Assembly (NCBI GenBank): GCA_029891345.1
Contig: CM057003.1
Location: 11,882,709-11,946,708 of the forward strand
Direction: 5' to 3'
Length of the DNA: 64,000 bases
DNA from: Dryococelus australis
Lineage: Eukaryota > Arthropoda > Insecta > Phasmatodea > Phasmatidae
The notes beneath the pieces are model-generated. The model did no database searches. It had not been told where the DNA came from and saw only the letters and a list, made by a program, of their open reading frames with translations. A program made the translations under genes and the position numbers. This document shows positions 45,334 through 55,909 of the stretch, piece after piece. Numbering within the stretch: position 1 is the first letter of the stretch; every line of letters begins with the position of its first letter.

Positions 45334-46178
45334 TAGTCTGTTCTCGGTAACTGCAAACTTTTTGTATCAAACCTTTTAAAAATCACATATGTATGACGTG
45401 TTTGGTTTTTCCTAAATTCCACGTATCACAAGCGTTTAATACTTCTATTAACATAAAAGAGAGTTATATATTTTTTTAAAATAAATATAACTTTGACTTA
45501 TATGTTATCCATAAATTATAATTCATTTACAATCAATACGAATGGAAACAGAGAAATAGGTGTGTTGGTAATGCCTAGTAAGAAATAGTTATCATACAAT
45601 ATATTATTAAACTGAGTGCGAGGCACGAATGCGTAGGGTGGACCCGTGCGTCCAAGGCCAAGAAGCAAGGGAGCGATAGGGGCGACACTAATACACACGC
45701 CTAGTGCCTCATCGCTCCTACGCGCAAGGCGTGCAGTGTTTCCCTCCTGACGCTGTACTGTGTTAATTACATTTGTAACAGTGGGGTTTTATTACACGCA
45801 ATGAAAGAACACAGATTAAACTACGCCCGTATCTTTGTGCTTTTCTCCTGCCGCTTAAGGAAACTTCATAGGTAAGCTTTAAAAATTCGATATTTGACCA
45901 TTTTTACGAATTTTTTCTCCAAGAATACACTTAATACAACAAAAGAAAAAAAAACCGAGTTCATAGATAATAGTTTTTTCATCTTTTCTGACAAAAAGTC
46001 GTATTTTCAGAACATTTATTCACGGAGACACGCTTATTCGCGCAAACAACGATTTCACGGAAAATGCGGGGGTTGGTCCCACACTGAAGCTTCGTTTGCA
46101 TGAGGCGAAGGTGCAGCCTGACAGTAGAATTTGACCAGGGCTTCCGAAAAGTTGCAAGTAACCGTAAATGTGCTATAC
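45334..46178 (+). mobile_element. MITE-C copy split by an insert that includes repeat D
   Basis: The left part (45334 to about 45632) starts TATAGTCTGTTCTCGG and has GGTGTGTTGGTAATGCC and TATTAAACTGAGTGCG. The distal part resumes at about 46085 with AAGCTTCGTTTGCATGAGG, GACCAGGGCTTCCG and GTTGCAAGTAACCG. The ~450 bp between are foreign to other MITE-C copies. Confidence 0.75.
45650..45910 (+). repeat. Repeat D copy
   Basis: Inverse counterpart of 24430-24690: GGGGCGACACTAATACAC, CCTCATCGCTCCTACGCG, TTTTATTACACGC and CCGCTTAAGGAAAC. Together with adjoining DNA it interrupts the MITE-C copy, so D (or the unit carrying it) was mobile after that MITE inserted. Confidence 0.7.
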
Positions 46179-46205
46179 GTGAAATATTTACAAGTAATTT
46201 CTTGT

Positions 46206-46628
46206 AAAGGCTGTTCGCGATGAAGTGAGCACTTTTGAAATCAACCTTAGGAAAAAAGTCACTGCGCAGGGCTGCATATATTTTAACGGGCTCGCTGAGT
46301 GACATGCGCCGAGTAAAGTTGGCAATGATGGGATGGAAAGTAGTACCATATCGTAACGTCGAATAAAAAGTGAAGGTAATCATTTGTGTTAACTTAGATT
46401 ATTTCTTTTTTTTTCTTTTTACTGTTTTTAATGCATAAATCCTAAAAATTACCAGATTGGTAAAATATTTACTTTTCTAATAATTTCACGGTTTCTCCTA
46501 ACCGACGCATGTATAAAGTGATCAGGCCCGTGGCAGTGTTAATCTTACGTAAGGCGATACACAACGCGCATACAAGTAGATCTTAAGCAGGGCTTTCAAA
46601 AGCGCTTCATTTTTCGGTGAACAGCTTA
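46206..46628 (+). mobile_element. MITE-A copy
   Basis: Left end AAAGGCTGTTCGCGATGAAG, interior AGTAAAGTTGGCAATGATGG and GTACCATATCGTAACG, right end TTTTTCGGTGAACAGCTTA. The 134-codon minus frame 45979-46383 crosses its boundary and is spurious. Confidence 0.85.
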
Positions 46629-46639
46629 TAGTGTAGCTA

Positions 46640-46960
46640 CGTCACTGTCGTGGCGAACAGGCTTCTTAGTATGCGAGGGGACATTTCGCGACCCTCCGTG
46701 CGAATCTCGGTTCGCGTCGACCAAGTCCAGCCGTCGATTACTTTACAACCCGCGCCGCGCCGCGCCGTAAATCGCGCCCTGAGACGAACGAGAGGAAACT
46801 TTTCCCGCCGCCGTTTTCCATTCATTCCTGCGCTACCTCACGCTGCCTGTGGTAGATCACCTACTGGATGCTTTCCGCCTGCTGCGGCGAGCTGCGTGAT
46901 TGTCGAGGGGTTCGAATAGCGTTCGTTCTTCAAGGTCGCGTGTATCTGGCTTCCGTCCGA
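46640..46960. other. CpG-rich block
   Basis: Strong CpG density with CGCGCCGCGCCGCGCCG near 46751. Frames open on both strands (62 and 89 codons) lack known motifs. It lies directly upstream of repeat H. Confidence 0.3.
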
Positions 46961-46989
46961 ACGGGTTACTCTTGTTTATCCTTTTAGTC

Positions 46990-47105
46990 CCGAATTAATT
47001 TACGAGGTCAAGTGTCGCAATCGTGAGATTTCTTGGTGGGTGCTGTACCTGCGTCTAGTGGGCTTCTCGCTATCAGTAAACAACTTACTGCGTGCTCTCT
47101 GACGT
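46990..47105 (+). repeat. Repeat H, copy 1
   Basis: CCGAATTAATTTACGAGG, GTCGCAATCGTGAGATTTC, GCTGTACCTGCGTCTAG and AACAACTTACTGCGTGCTC recur at 49.92 and 58.62 kb. Here it is followed by a hAT-like MITE and then repeat G, whereas the other copies carry MITE-A between H and G. Confidence 0.75.
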
Positions 47106-47129
47106 CATTATTGACCGCTTACAAATGAG

Positions 47130-47412
47130 TAGAGACATGCAAAACTCGCGCTATTATTTGGTAACATGCTAGACTTCAATGCTGTATATCTACTTGAGCG
47201 CCATTCGTGATTTCATTGCCTACTGACATCATTTACATGTATTACTAGTACACTGCAGATTGATTATTCAACTGTTGAGTCTCTACTATTGGTTGAAAGC
47301 GTCCTTGGAACGTGTCAAAAAAGTGTCGGCCAATTGCAGAAGTCAAATAAGCATAAAATGTCTTTGAGTCTAGCCTGAAGGCATAAAATGACGCGAATTC
47401 TGCAGGTCCCTA
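47130..47412. mobile_element. hAT-like MITE-E copy with perfect 8-bp TSD
   Basis: Left end TAGAGACATGCAAAACTCGCG, right end CGCGAATTCTGCAGGTCCCTA, flanked by CAAATGAG at 47122-47129 and 47413-47420. Length 283 bp, the same as the 19.9 kb copy. It occupies the H-G junction of the composite repeat. Confidence 0.92.
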
Positions 47413-47420
47413 CAAATGAG

Positions 47421-47580
47421 AGACGTAGAAACTTCAACAAATCAGATTACTCAGAAGAAAGACGAACAAAATACCTGTCACTGATTCCTTGGTGTGTACA
47501 GTTCAAACCATAAATATCCTTCATTTGCAACATGTACCCGATCGTGGACACAGGGACTCAACGGGTTAAAGTGTTTGACT
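47421..47580 (+). repeat. Repeat G copy
   Basis: AAATCAGATTACTCA, CCTTCATTTGCAACATG, GACACAGGGACTCAACGGG then TTAAAG correspond to the G segments at 50.4 and 59.1 kb. A 60-codon frame starting at 47532 is not conserved in those copies. Confidence 0.65.
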
Positions 47581-47829
47581 GCCGGGGACGAAAGGGATCA
47601 GCACTCTCCCAGGAGCAGCTTAGTTCTTGGCAGATAGATATTACGAAAGAAAATACAAGATGGCGCACAAAGCGCTCATGTTTGGACATATGTGTAACGT
47701 CATTGATTTATTAATATAAAACAATGTTATAAAGACCCCCGCATACCTGGCGTGCTTCAACTGCATCGCAAAGTGTCTGGAATACTCGTTTTTTTTTTTC
47801 ACGATGCCATTAAACGTACATCCCATGTG

Positions 47830-48030
47830 CTGATCTACTAAAAGAACACACACTTCAGGTGAAGAATGTTGAGTGCTTTGAAGGTGTCATTTACATTAGG
47901 AACACTATTTCAGAGCATTCCAAAATGGCGAAAAAACAACGACTGCTTTCAAAATGCTGTAACTCAGAATATACACGTCAGGTACATACAGAACCACTCA
48001 AGTGCCCTGCTTTGAATGGGCAAGCTCGAC
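47830..48030 (+). repeat. Repeat I, copy 2
   Basis: Starts GTGCTGATCTACTAAAAG then AACACACACTTCAGG and parallels 42027-42230. The same opening, GTGCTGATTTAATAAAAG then AACA, reaches the right edge of the window at 63979-64000. Confidence 0.6.
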
Positions 48031-48798
48031 GGATATATATTTACTCTGAAAATATGAGCAGATAAATTACTACAGTACATTTCTGAAGTCTGGTTTTATG
48101 GTAACAGGGGTAAAACTTTTCTACCATCAACATGATATCATCTTATCATATCTCATATCTGTTTGTTGCGGGAACAAGAAAACGTAAGAAAATAGAACAA
48201 CAAACTCTCGCGGGATGTAATCAATACTATCGAGTTCACCAGTTGTCGTTTATCCGCGTTGTTTTGCATTCACGCAGTGTTCAAAAACGAGCGATGCACA
48301 CAATCTTTGGCGAATGTACCAACAGGAAATAAGGAAAAACGTAAACAACGGGAACAAATCATTAAAAAAAACAATTGTTCCGAATATATTTTTTTGGGGT
48401 TTCGGACAGAAAATCTAATCGATGGATGTGATAAATTAAAGCTTTGCGAGATGTAGCATGCGGGTTTATTTAAAATTGTGTTAAATAATTTAGTGTTACT
48501 AATCGGTGAGTAATAATCGACAAGTAATGTTCGAATGACGCCGATGGTCGTGGTATTGGCCGATTAATCGCTACCGGCAAAGACATCGGCCCATCTCTAA
48601 ACAATACAAATATCGCTAAAGTTGTGTTGAAGGGATTATTGTTTTGAATATTTAAAACAGAATGCTCTGCTGTTGGAACTATGTGTATTCATAGTTGCGT
48701 ATAAAATCATAGACAAGACAACAACACACAGTTCTGTTGCTAATCCTGTAACAATATTTAGATGGTACCAAATCTAATCTGATTGCTGCCCCTAAATA

Positions 48799-49226
48799 TT
48801 ATAGTGAATTCACTGTTACTTCCAACATTTCTGAAGCCTTGCCAAAGTCCTACTTCCAGGATATTCCTCCGCTTCACGAAAACATAGGTTAAGTAAGTCC
48901 AGAAAATTACACCAAAGTACAACACACCGCAATAGTGCGCACTCAGTTACATCATATTTTACATGAGAACTATTTCTTGCTAGGTATTACCAACACACCT
49001 ATTGCTTCACTGTTTTCATCTATATTAATTATAAATAGAATTATATAATTTTGCAGATAAAATACGAATAAATGTTGAAATAAAAAAATAAGGCACTTTT
49101 ATTTTAACACAGGTATAAGATGCTTGTAACACATGCAGGCCTATTTTGGAAACAACCAAATGCTACATGAATGGGGTGATTTTTCGAAGGTTTGATTATA
49201 AAAGTGTGAAGAACCGCGTATAGACT
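48799..49226 (-). mobile_element. MITE-C copy, full length
   Basis: Has CTACTTCCAGGATATTCC, TTGCTAGGTATTACCAAC, TTTGCAGATAAAATACG, CAGGTATAAGATGCTTG and GTTTGATTATAAAAGTG, ending GTATAGACTG. The left end TTCACTGTTACTTCC is diverged. Used here with the 41.6 kb copy as the reference for the two interrupted copies. Confidence 0.85.
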
Positions 49227-49598
49227 GTAACAAGAGAGGTGAATACGGGTACAGACATTTTTGGTCCCCACAACCACAGTTTTACTAAGTGTGGCGTGAC
49301 AATACGGAAACTCCCTGGCGTGACGTAGTCGGTATAAAATCCGTAGCTTCGGTCCACGATAAACCGACGAGAGAAAGAAAGGAAAAAGTGACAAGTGTTG
49401 CCTTGTGCATCAGCGCACAGCTGCGAGGCGGCCATGACTGCCAACTTTCCCGCCATGATTCACCCGCGAAACAAACACACACACACATCGAGCAGCGCGC
49501 TGTCTACGTACCTCGCGAGAAAAAAAAAGGCGTGGGAACTTGAGGACACGAGCAAGAACTGGATTTTGGGGACTCGGGAGGAGCGGGAAGGATGAAAT

Positions 49599-49616
49599 TA
49601 TATATATAATATATGT

Positions 49617-49681
<65 letters not shown>
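49599..49681. repeat. (AT)n microsatellite
   Basis: About 80 bp of AT dinucleotides with a few TAATAT and TATGTA imperfections at its left. Confidence 0.95.
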
Positions 49682-49683
<2 letters not shown>

Positions 49684-49919
49684 GGGGATCTGGAACTATC
49701 AAAAGAGGGCTCGTTTGCCTCCGCAGGACCTCTGGAGCGGAACGGTTGGCATTTCGTGCGCGAGATAACCTCTAGCCCGGACGAAACAAAAACGAGATTG
49801 TAGGTGAGCGAGGTCTGGTAGTCAGGCGCTTGCCAAATACTCTCGAGAAATTGCAGTAACAGGTGGTTTTCCTAGTGGACTGACCTTCGCACAGTAGTTC
49901 TTCGTCTGCGGGGAACAGT

Positions 49920-50032
49920 TCCGAATTAATTTACGAGCTACAGTGTTTCAATCTTTCAATTTTTTATGTGTAGTGTACTTATGTACAGCGTACTTCTCAC
50001 GACCAGTTAACAACGTGCAATGTGCTCGAGGT
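49920..50032 (+). repeat. Repeat H, copy 2
   Basis: CCGAATTAATTTACGAGC, GTGTAGTGTACTTATG and AACAACGTGCAATGTGC match H. It is followed without spacer by a MITE-A. Confidence 0.7.
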
Positions 50033-50033
50033 T

Positions 50034-50412
50034 AAAGGCTGTTCACAATATAGTGACCACTTTTGAAATCAACATTGAGTGACATGCACCCAGTAAAGTC
50101 GGTAACGTTGAATGGGAAGTAGTTCCATATCTTAACGTCGAATGAAAAGTGTCAGGTAACCATTTGTGATAACTTGAATTATTTCTTTAGCGTTCTGTTG
50201 TTTTTTAATACATCGAAGTGTAAAAATGAGCAGATTTGTAAAACATTTTTTTTTGTAATAATTTCACAGTTGCACTTTACCGACGCATGAATAAAGTGAC
50301 GAGGCCCATGGTAATGTATAATTTTGCATAAGGCGTAAGAATACACAATGTGCATAGAAGTGGATCTTGAGCAGGGCTTTCAAAAAGTGCTCATTTCATC
50401 GTGAACAGCCTA
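50034..50412 (+). mobile_element. MITE-A copy with internal deletion
   Basis: Both ends are intact (AAAGGCTGTTCACAATATAG; CATCGTGAACAGCCTA). About 45-50 bp are missing just inside the left end: TTTTGAAATCAACATT passes straight to GAGTGACATGCACCC. It lies between repeats H and G exactly as in the 58.7 kb copy. Confidence 0.88.
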
Positions 50413-50419
50413 TACCACT

Positions 50420-50580
50420 ATTAACCATTCACAAACGAGATGATGCGAAGAAACTTGAGCAAGTGAGATTCCTCACCAGGAAGACACTAGAAACACCGGG
50501 TACAGATTCCTTGCTGCGTGTACCGGCCATGAGTATCCTTCGCGTGCTGCATGTCTTTGACACTGGGAATGGGTTAAGGC
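50420..50580 (+). repeat. Repeat G copy
   Basis: ACCATTCACAAACGAGATG, AAACACCGGGTACAGATTCC, ACCGGCCATGAGTATCC and GACACTGGGAATGGG then TTAAG. Spurious frames at 50367-50714 and 50429-50650 run through it and the following D segment. Confidence 0.7.
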
Positions 50581-50593
50581 TGCCTTCCACCGG

Positions 50594-50695
50594 GAGCGAT
50601 AAGGGTGACACTGCATCGCGCAACAAGTGCGCCATCGCCACCAACCGCAAGGCTCTGAACTGGAGTACAGTATTCTCGTCGCACTGGGTTTACCT
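50594..50695 (+). repeat. Repeat D fragment
   Basis: GGGAGCGATAAGGGTGACAC, ATCGCCACCAACCGCAAGG and CTGGAGTACAGTATTCTCG resemble the GC-rich half of D at 45.65-45.75 kb and 19.36-19.43 kb. More diverged than those copies. Confidence 0.5.
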
Positions 50696-51275
50696 GTGGG
50701 ACTTTCAACGGTGACCTTATTATTTTATTGGTGGAAAATCTGTAGGAAAGTTCGATGCAGGGCCCCTGAGTATTCTTGTGTGTATCTGACACATCTATTT
50801 TGGGATAGAGCACTTTCAAATGGCCGTTTTTAGCCATTCAAAAATGACGTTTCTAATGTGCGTGCCGTCTTAAAAGCACTAAACAGCTCTCGTCTGAAGT
50901 GTTCGTTCTTTTCTTAGATGAACACATTGTGAGTATGTTTAACAGTTTCGAAGGAAAAGGTGAATTTATAACACTTTTTAACGCAGCTTGAGCGCCAGTT
51001 AGACGGGGGCCTTAATCCCTAATTGTTATGCTTTCGTGCCAATCTCCTTTCTATGTAAGTAGAGGCCTGTAAAAAAATTCCTTTTTATTATTTAGCAGAA
51101 CGATAGATTTCATCTCAACACGCTTAGATATGTTAAAAGTCTACGCGGTGTCATTATTTTATTAGCTTATACAACGGTATGGTGATTCAGTTTCCTTCCA
51201 TCTTGACTTGGTTTTAAGTGATTGGGTAATGTCATTTATTAGTTGTTTCCTATTAGCCCACTGCCGTCCAGAGCG

Positions 51276-52134
51276 TTACACAGGCAGAAAATCGAACAAA
51301 ATATTGATTTGTATAGGGGCAAAAATATATTTAGTTGTCCTAACAAAATATATTGTTGAGAAAAAATTAACTTTGTTCATCTAACAAAATATGTGTTTGA
51401 ATAAACAAAATCTCTGTGTTGGTCCAAAAAGACTAGACTGTCAACTAAATATGTTGTTGAATCAACTGTATATATTTGTTTGGTCACTCATTTGATTGCC
51501 TTCGTCCGAAAACACAGCTCGAGAGTTTGTTTGTATTTTTTGTGACAATTAGGATAGAAACCGTGTTTGTTAGTGCATCTGTTTATGCTTAATAATTGTA
51601 TACACACATTATAATTCAATAAGAAACTGGAAAGTAAAGCTGTATATCTGTATAGAAGCATTCCAACTTCTTTAATAGTCACAAGCCCTGACCCCATAGC
51701 TCAAGGTTAGGTTGGCCGACTTGTCGGCGAGTGGTCATGTGTTCGCGCCCCAGCCCTTCCGCAGCAGATCTTCAGTTCGCGTGTTGTACTGGGAATTTGT
51801 CAGCAAGTCGGTCTAACTTGAGCTCAACAACGTCACTTCAATTCAACTTCAACAACAACGACAAACAAACATCAGTAGAGGTTACTGGGGCTCAGTGCTC
51901 GCAAGCAGGACGTCCAGGTCCGAAAATCTGTCGAACTTGTAAACACTTTTTATATCAGCCCAAACTGTTTGATGTACGTGGGGCCAACCAAATCTTTGTC
52001 TGGACGCAACCAAATGAGAACAACAAAATAATTTGGTTTCGGGAAGAAAATATTTAATTGCTCTTATACAAACAAATAATTTGGTTGCACCAAACAAATC
52101 TTGTTTGAGTCAACAAAACCTCTTTATCAGAGTA
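51276..52134. mobile_element. Variable-arm element 3 with tRNA-like core
   Basis: Left end TTACACAGGCAGAAAATCG; the inverse of the right end CGTACTCTGATAAAGAGG. The left arm is full of TTGTT/AACAAAATAT words (CTAACAAAATATATTGTTG, CAACTAAATATGTTGTTG). The right arm is full of AACCAAAT/ATTTGGTT words (CAACCAAATGAG, ATAATTTGGTTGCACC). A tRNA-like segment sits in the middle. The 108-codon frame 51731-52057 is only a by-product. Confidence 0.6.
51685..51755 (+). other. tRNA-like core of variable-arm element 3
   Basis: ATAGCTCAAGGTTAGG resembles an A box with D-loop, GCCGACTTGTCGGC can form an anticodon-like hairpin, and GTGTTCGCGCCCC is B-box-like. The acceptor stem is not convincingly paired, so a functional tRNA is not claimed. 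Confidence 0.45.
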
Positions 52135-52443
52135 CGGAAGTATATTATGTCTTCAAACAATAACGCGAATGTTATAAGTCTTTAATAATAAGATCCCGAT
52201 ATCTGCTCGAAAACAGGTAACCATTATATAATTAATTAGATAATTAGAGTATCAAGGAATTTAAACGTCTTGAGGCCAGAAATTATGTACGTTTAAATTA
52301 ACATTGTGATTTAAAAAAACTGATATAAATTATTCTTCCCCTCGCCGTAAGTTCTGGATTTGCGCCTGATAAAGTGATTTTAATAGAAATTCCGGGGTGG
52401 AATTTCTCGCACAGTAGTTCTATGAGGGACGCAGATAGTAGGC

Positions 52444-52483
52444 ACGCTCAACACACCATATTCACGCTCAACACACCATATTC
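52444..52483. repeat. 20-bp tandem duplication
   Basis: ACGCTCAACACACCATATTC occurs twice in a row without a mismatch. Confidence 0.9.
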
Positions 52484-52499
52484 TGGTCCAATATTTGTA

Positions 52500-53200
52500 T
52501 AAGCGATGACGATAAAAATACCGGTTGTTTGGCTATAAAGGCAGTTCTGTATCTGGAGGAAATTAGACACACTTTTAATAATGGTGGCTCTCGCTTTCGA
52601 AAATTACCGGCAAACGTTCCATCGACGCCGAGTTTAGGGGCGATAGCTGGAGTAAGAGTTTACTCAAGGTCACGTTATTTGGAAGATAGTACTGATTAAA
52701 CATTTAAGTGCGTTGTATTAATCACCTGAGGTGCAGCGCGACCGCAGAAATCAGGCGGCATTAATAAATAGAGGCGGCGAACCTTGTTTGGTGTGTGTTC
52801 TCCACTAAACATCATCTCTATCGTAGAATCTTGAAATAAACGCGACAAATATGCGAGCTTTGCTGATGTGGAAGGGTGTTGGGGGGGGGGGGGACCAAAA
52901 CGTGTTCGCAACAAGAACTTGGAACAAGGCCAAAATTCTGCGCAGGCCAAAATTCTAACTCCATTTGTGCGTCAGAGTTGTTCACCTCAGATTGATGAAA
53001 GCGTTTTGGAGAATGTATGGAAAATCTTGATCGAAGTAATAGGAAAAAAATTTTTTTTTCATACAAAAGAAGAGAAAGAGAGCCATAAAAAAATCGCAAA
53101 TTTACACAAAAAATAAATCAAGTTTACTTTATTATGTATAAATTTAAAAACAGTTACATTATTTTTAATTTTCACAATTTTTTAAGGCAAAAACTAAAGA
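52500..53200. other. No gene supported; poly-G run
   Basis: A poly-G run lies near 52880-52892. Short frames on both strands cross it. Nothing recognised. Confidence 0.4.
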
Positions 53201-53212
53201 AGAAAAATTTAG

Positions 53213-53400
53213 GATATTCACGGTAAAGTGAGCACTTTTGAGGCCCCAGTTACTTTTTCCTTTCAGCCATTTATTACCCCCTTAACCACCTTTTTATATA
53301 AATATTGACATGTATGTAATAAACAGTATGTGCATTCCACTGCACTCTGAAGTTAACGTCTAGGGCTAAAATAAAATATATTTATTGACTATTATTCCAA
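53213..53400 (-). mobile_element. MITE-B copy, one end only
   Basis: The left end GATATTCACGGTAAAGTG then AGCACTTTTG is intact, followed by GAAGTTAACGTCTAGGGC, the inverse of the B marker. The expected second end after AAAATATATTTATTG is missing, and AT-rich DNA follows. Confidence 0.75.
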
Positions 53401-53409
53401 ATGCAATAA

Positions 53410-54880
53410 TTATTGATAAATTATTGTAAACTACGTGTTACATTATTTTCAAATTATGTCTTGTTTATAGGTGTTAACGTAACCAACAACACCATAGTTT
53501 TTATGAGAAAACGTGTATTTAAGTATATGAACCGTGATCTACAGTAAATAAATGTTATGTACATAACCACATATACAAGCATACAACGCACATAACGAGA
53601 GAGGAGATAAAAATGGCTGGTTTGGTAAGATCAGTGAGAGATGAGATGTACATGAGTTTATGGTCACTGTCACAGAAAGTTATAAGTTCCCTCATTACTC
53701 CCTTCTCGAGACAAGATCTCGGAGCATATGCACTGAAGTGTACGTAAAACACGCCAGTCTTTACTGTACACACTTATACTTGTTTAAAATACCATGTACT
53801 CCACGTAATAATTACAGAATAACTGAATGTGTGTAAATTTACATTAGTAGCATACATACAATATTACGCAAATGTCTACGGAATGAAACGAACAATTCTG
53901 TTTGAAGAGCCTTAATGTATAGATTTATAAACAATCAAATGATTTTTGAACTGCGTTGTTTTAGAATCTTTATGTTAAATTCGTTAATATGTGAAAAATG
54001 TACGAGTTTTATCACACATTTCCAACACCTTGAAACATATGTCACCAACAAACGAAAGTCAGAGGTGGAATTTCTCATTCTGTATGATTTTGATGCAAAG
54101 AAGCCCATGTGCGCTAATAAAACATAAGAACTATGCATAGTAACATGTTCTCACTGAACCACTGTGTTTAATTTACAGTAAATATTTTGACGACTCCCAA
54201 TTTTAAAAACTCCGTGGCTTCAGGTATGATAGACAGCATTCCGTTTTTTGGCGTTCTTGTCAAAGATAGACGTATACCACCTAGGACTTTTTGAACAGAA
54301 AAATAGGCGATTATTTGATATCGAAGCCTTTCGTAACTATGTATAGTCTGTTGTCTGGCGAGATCAGAAAACTTAGTTATTAAACAAAAAATTACTGAAA
54401 AACAAACTGTCATATTTGCGTCGATACAGATCCTGAGAGTATTATTTCTCACACTTATGTTTTCGTTTAAAGTTTATGTCTTCAAAATTGGCTTCAAGAA
54501 ACCGAATTTCATTAACCTATGTCAAATTCTCAATTGTAACAAAGATTATAGGCCTACATCACCCGTGATGTCATATACAGATTGCTACTTTCCAGGTTCC
54601 AAACTGAATGTCTCTCGACATCACTTCGGTAAGTGTTTCTTGGCCTGTAGAAATTACAGCAGCAGTTTAAGTGGCGTAATTATGGGCGTATGGTATGGAC
54701 CCCAAAGGACAAATATTCCCCCCTCCCCCGTTTTTCCATTATTTTCCTCTTGGGGGAGCCACTTGCGCACGGCCAGCCAGACGCGAAGAGTTCTGGGAAT
54801 AAAAACTGGCGGCCAGATGAGGCCGGAATGCCTGGCGCCCGCTGGAGCCTGACGGCTCCTGATTCCAGCCTGGATACGAG
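53410..54880. other. No gene or repeat recognised
   Basis: The 131-codon plus frame 54457-54852 is the longest non-repeat frame nearby, but its second half lies in a GC-rich patch where all frames are open. It has no recognisable motif. A weak coding possibility cannot be excluded. Confidence 0.35.
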
Positions 54881-54884
54881 GGCA

Positions 54885-55125
54885 CAGGTGTGGCCGTCCG
54901 GCATGCTACTCCGGGCGACATCTCCACTAGGCAGAAGAAACAGGTGTTGTCATGCTACACTTGGTGACAGCTCTGTTAGGTAGCAGACATAGGTGTGGCC
55001 GCAACCCTACTTGGCAGCGGGAACAAGTATAGCCACCGGCAGGCTACTCCTGACGACAGCTCTGTTATTAGGTATCAGTCACAAGTGTGACCGCCCGAGC
55101 GCCGCTTTAGGTGACAACCCAGCTA
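54885..55125 (+). repeat. ~50-55-bp decayed minisatellite, main block
   Basis: Four to five units share AGGTGTGGCCG, CCGGCATGCTACTCC, GGCGACAGCTC and TRGGCAGCAGAC, with lengths varying from about 40 to 57 bp because of deletions. Outlying units at 55.5 and 55.9 kb show the array was once longer. Confidence 0.7.
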
Positions 55126-55489
55126 AACTGTGGATTTTTATTGTATTTTTACAAACAACAATTCTTTGCAAACTACTTGCCAAGATAATTTCTGCAACAC
55201 TGCAATTAAATTATACGAATTTTAGAACACGAAACCTTGGAATATGTATAATAAAAGTTGGATTCAAACAAGCAAGTACTGTGAACTTCAAATTTATTTA
55301 AAACACGGAGTTACACAAACTATCTTGTGTTTCATAGAATAATGTTTTGTAAAGTTACAATGTTTTACTTGTAATGACGCAAGAAAATATTTGGAAACTA
55401 GTTTCCAAAATAACTCTGCAAAACGAACATTTGTTTTTGCTGTGTTGGAAACGTATTGTGGTGTGGTTCTCCAGCGTGTTTCTTCGGAC

Positions 55490-55565
55490 GAAAACCTCGC
55501 TAGGCAACTAGAATAGATGTGGCCGTCAGGTGTGCTACTCCTGGCGAAAACTCCGCTAGGCATAC
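55490..55565 (+). repeat. Outlying unit of the ~55-bp minisatellite
   Basis: CTCGCTAGGCAACTAG, GATGTGGCCGTCAGGTG and GCTACTCCTGGCGAAAAC then TCCGCTAGGC equal about one and a half units. A MITE-B follows within 25 bp. Confidence 0.65.
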
Positions 55566-55585
55566 AGCAATCTACTACACGACTA

Positions 55586-55809
55586 TAGGCTATTCACGGT
55601 AAAGTGAGCACTTTTTAAGGCTCTGCTTAATTTTTCCTTTCGATTAATGTGTACAATGTAAACATTGCAAAAAGACTAATAAACACAGTTTATACATTTC
55701 ATCACTTTCAAAAGTTTACGTCTATGTATGCAATGAAATATATTTATTAGGGGTTATAATGTCTTTTGAGAGGGCCTTAAAAAGTGCTTACTTTACCGTG
55801 AACAGCCTA
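55586..55809 (-). mobile_element. MITE-B copy, full length, inserted in the minisatellite region
   Basis: Left end TAGGCTATTCACGG, right end CCGTGAACAGCCTA, with TA on each outer side (TA-TAGGC ... GCCTA-TA). AGTTTACGTCTATG is the diverged B marker in reverse. Minisatellite units lie on both sides, so it inserted into or beside the array. Length about 224 bp. Confidence 0.9.
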
Positions 55810-55909
55810 TAAAAGGAGAGTGGGAGGCTCAAGGTAGAGATCGGACGTAAGAGCCCCACAGGGCAGAGCCTAAACTTGAAGGAAAATATCTAACTACCGG
55901 GAGCGGGCT

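Larger units (their letters stand above)
51060..52184. mobile_element. MITE-E copy split by variable-arm element 3
   Basis: The left end TAGAGGCCTGTAAAAAAATTCC starts at 51060, and the right end AATAACGCGAATGTTATAAG then TCTTTA ends at 52184. The flanks TATGTAAG and ATAATAAG agree at only 5 of 8 positions, so the duplication is weak. Subtracting the nested insert (about 51276-52134) leaves about 266 bp, close to the 283 bp of intact E copies. Confidence 0.7.

Noticed and set aside
42027-48030. Repeat I as a duplicated gene
   Set aside because: The two copies show substitutions and indels that do not respect any reading frame.
51685-51755. Functional tRNA gene
   Set aside because: The anticodon-like hairpin is good, but the acceptor and T arms are poor. 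A captured or SINE-type relic is likelier.
51731-52057. 108-codon plus-strand frame
   Set aside because: It spans the tRNA-like core and the AACAAAT-rich arm of a non-coding element.
54457-54852. 131-codon plus-strand frame
   Set aside because: No known motif. The first part is AT-biased and the second GC-biased, which fits chance openness better than a gene.
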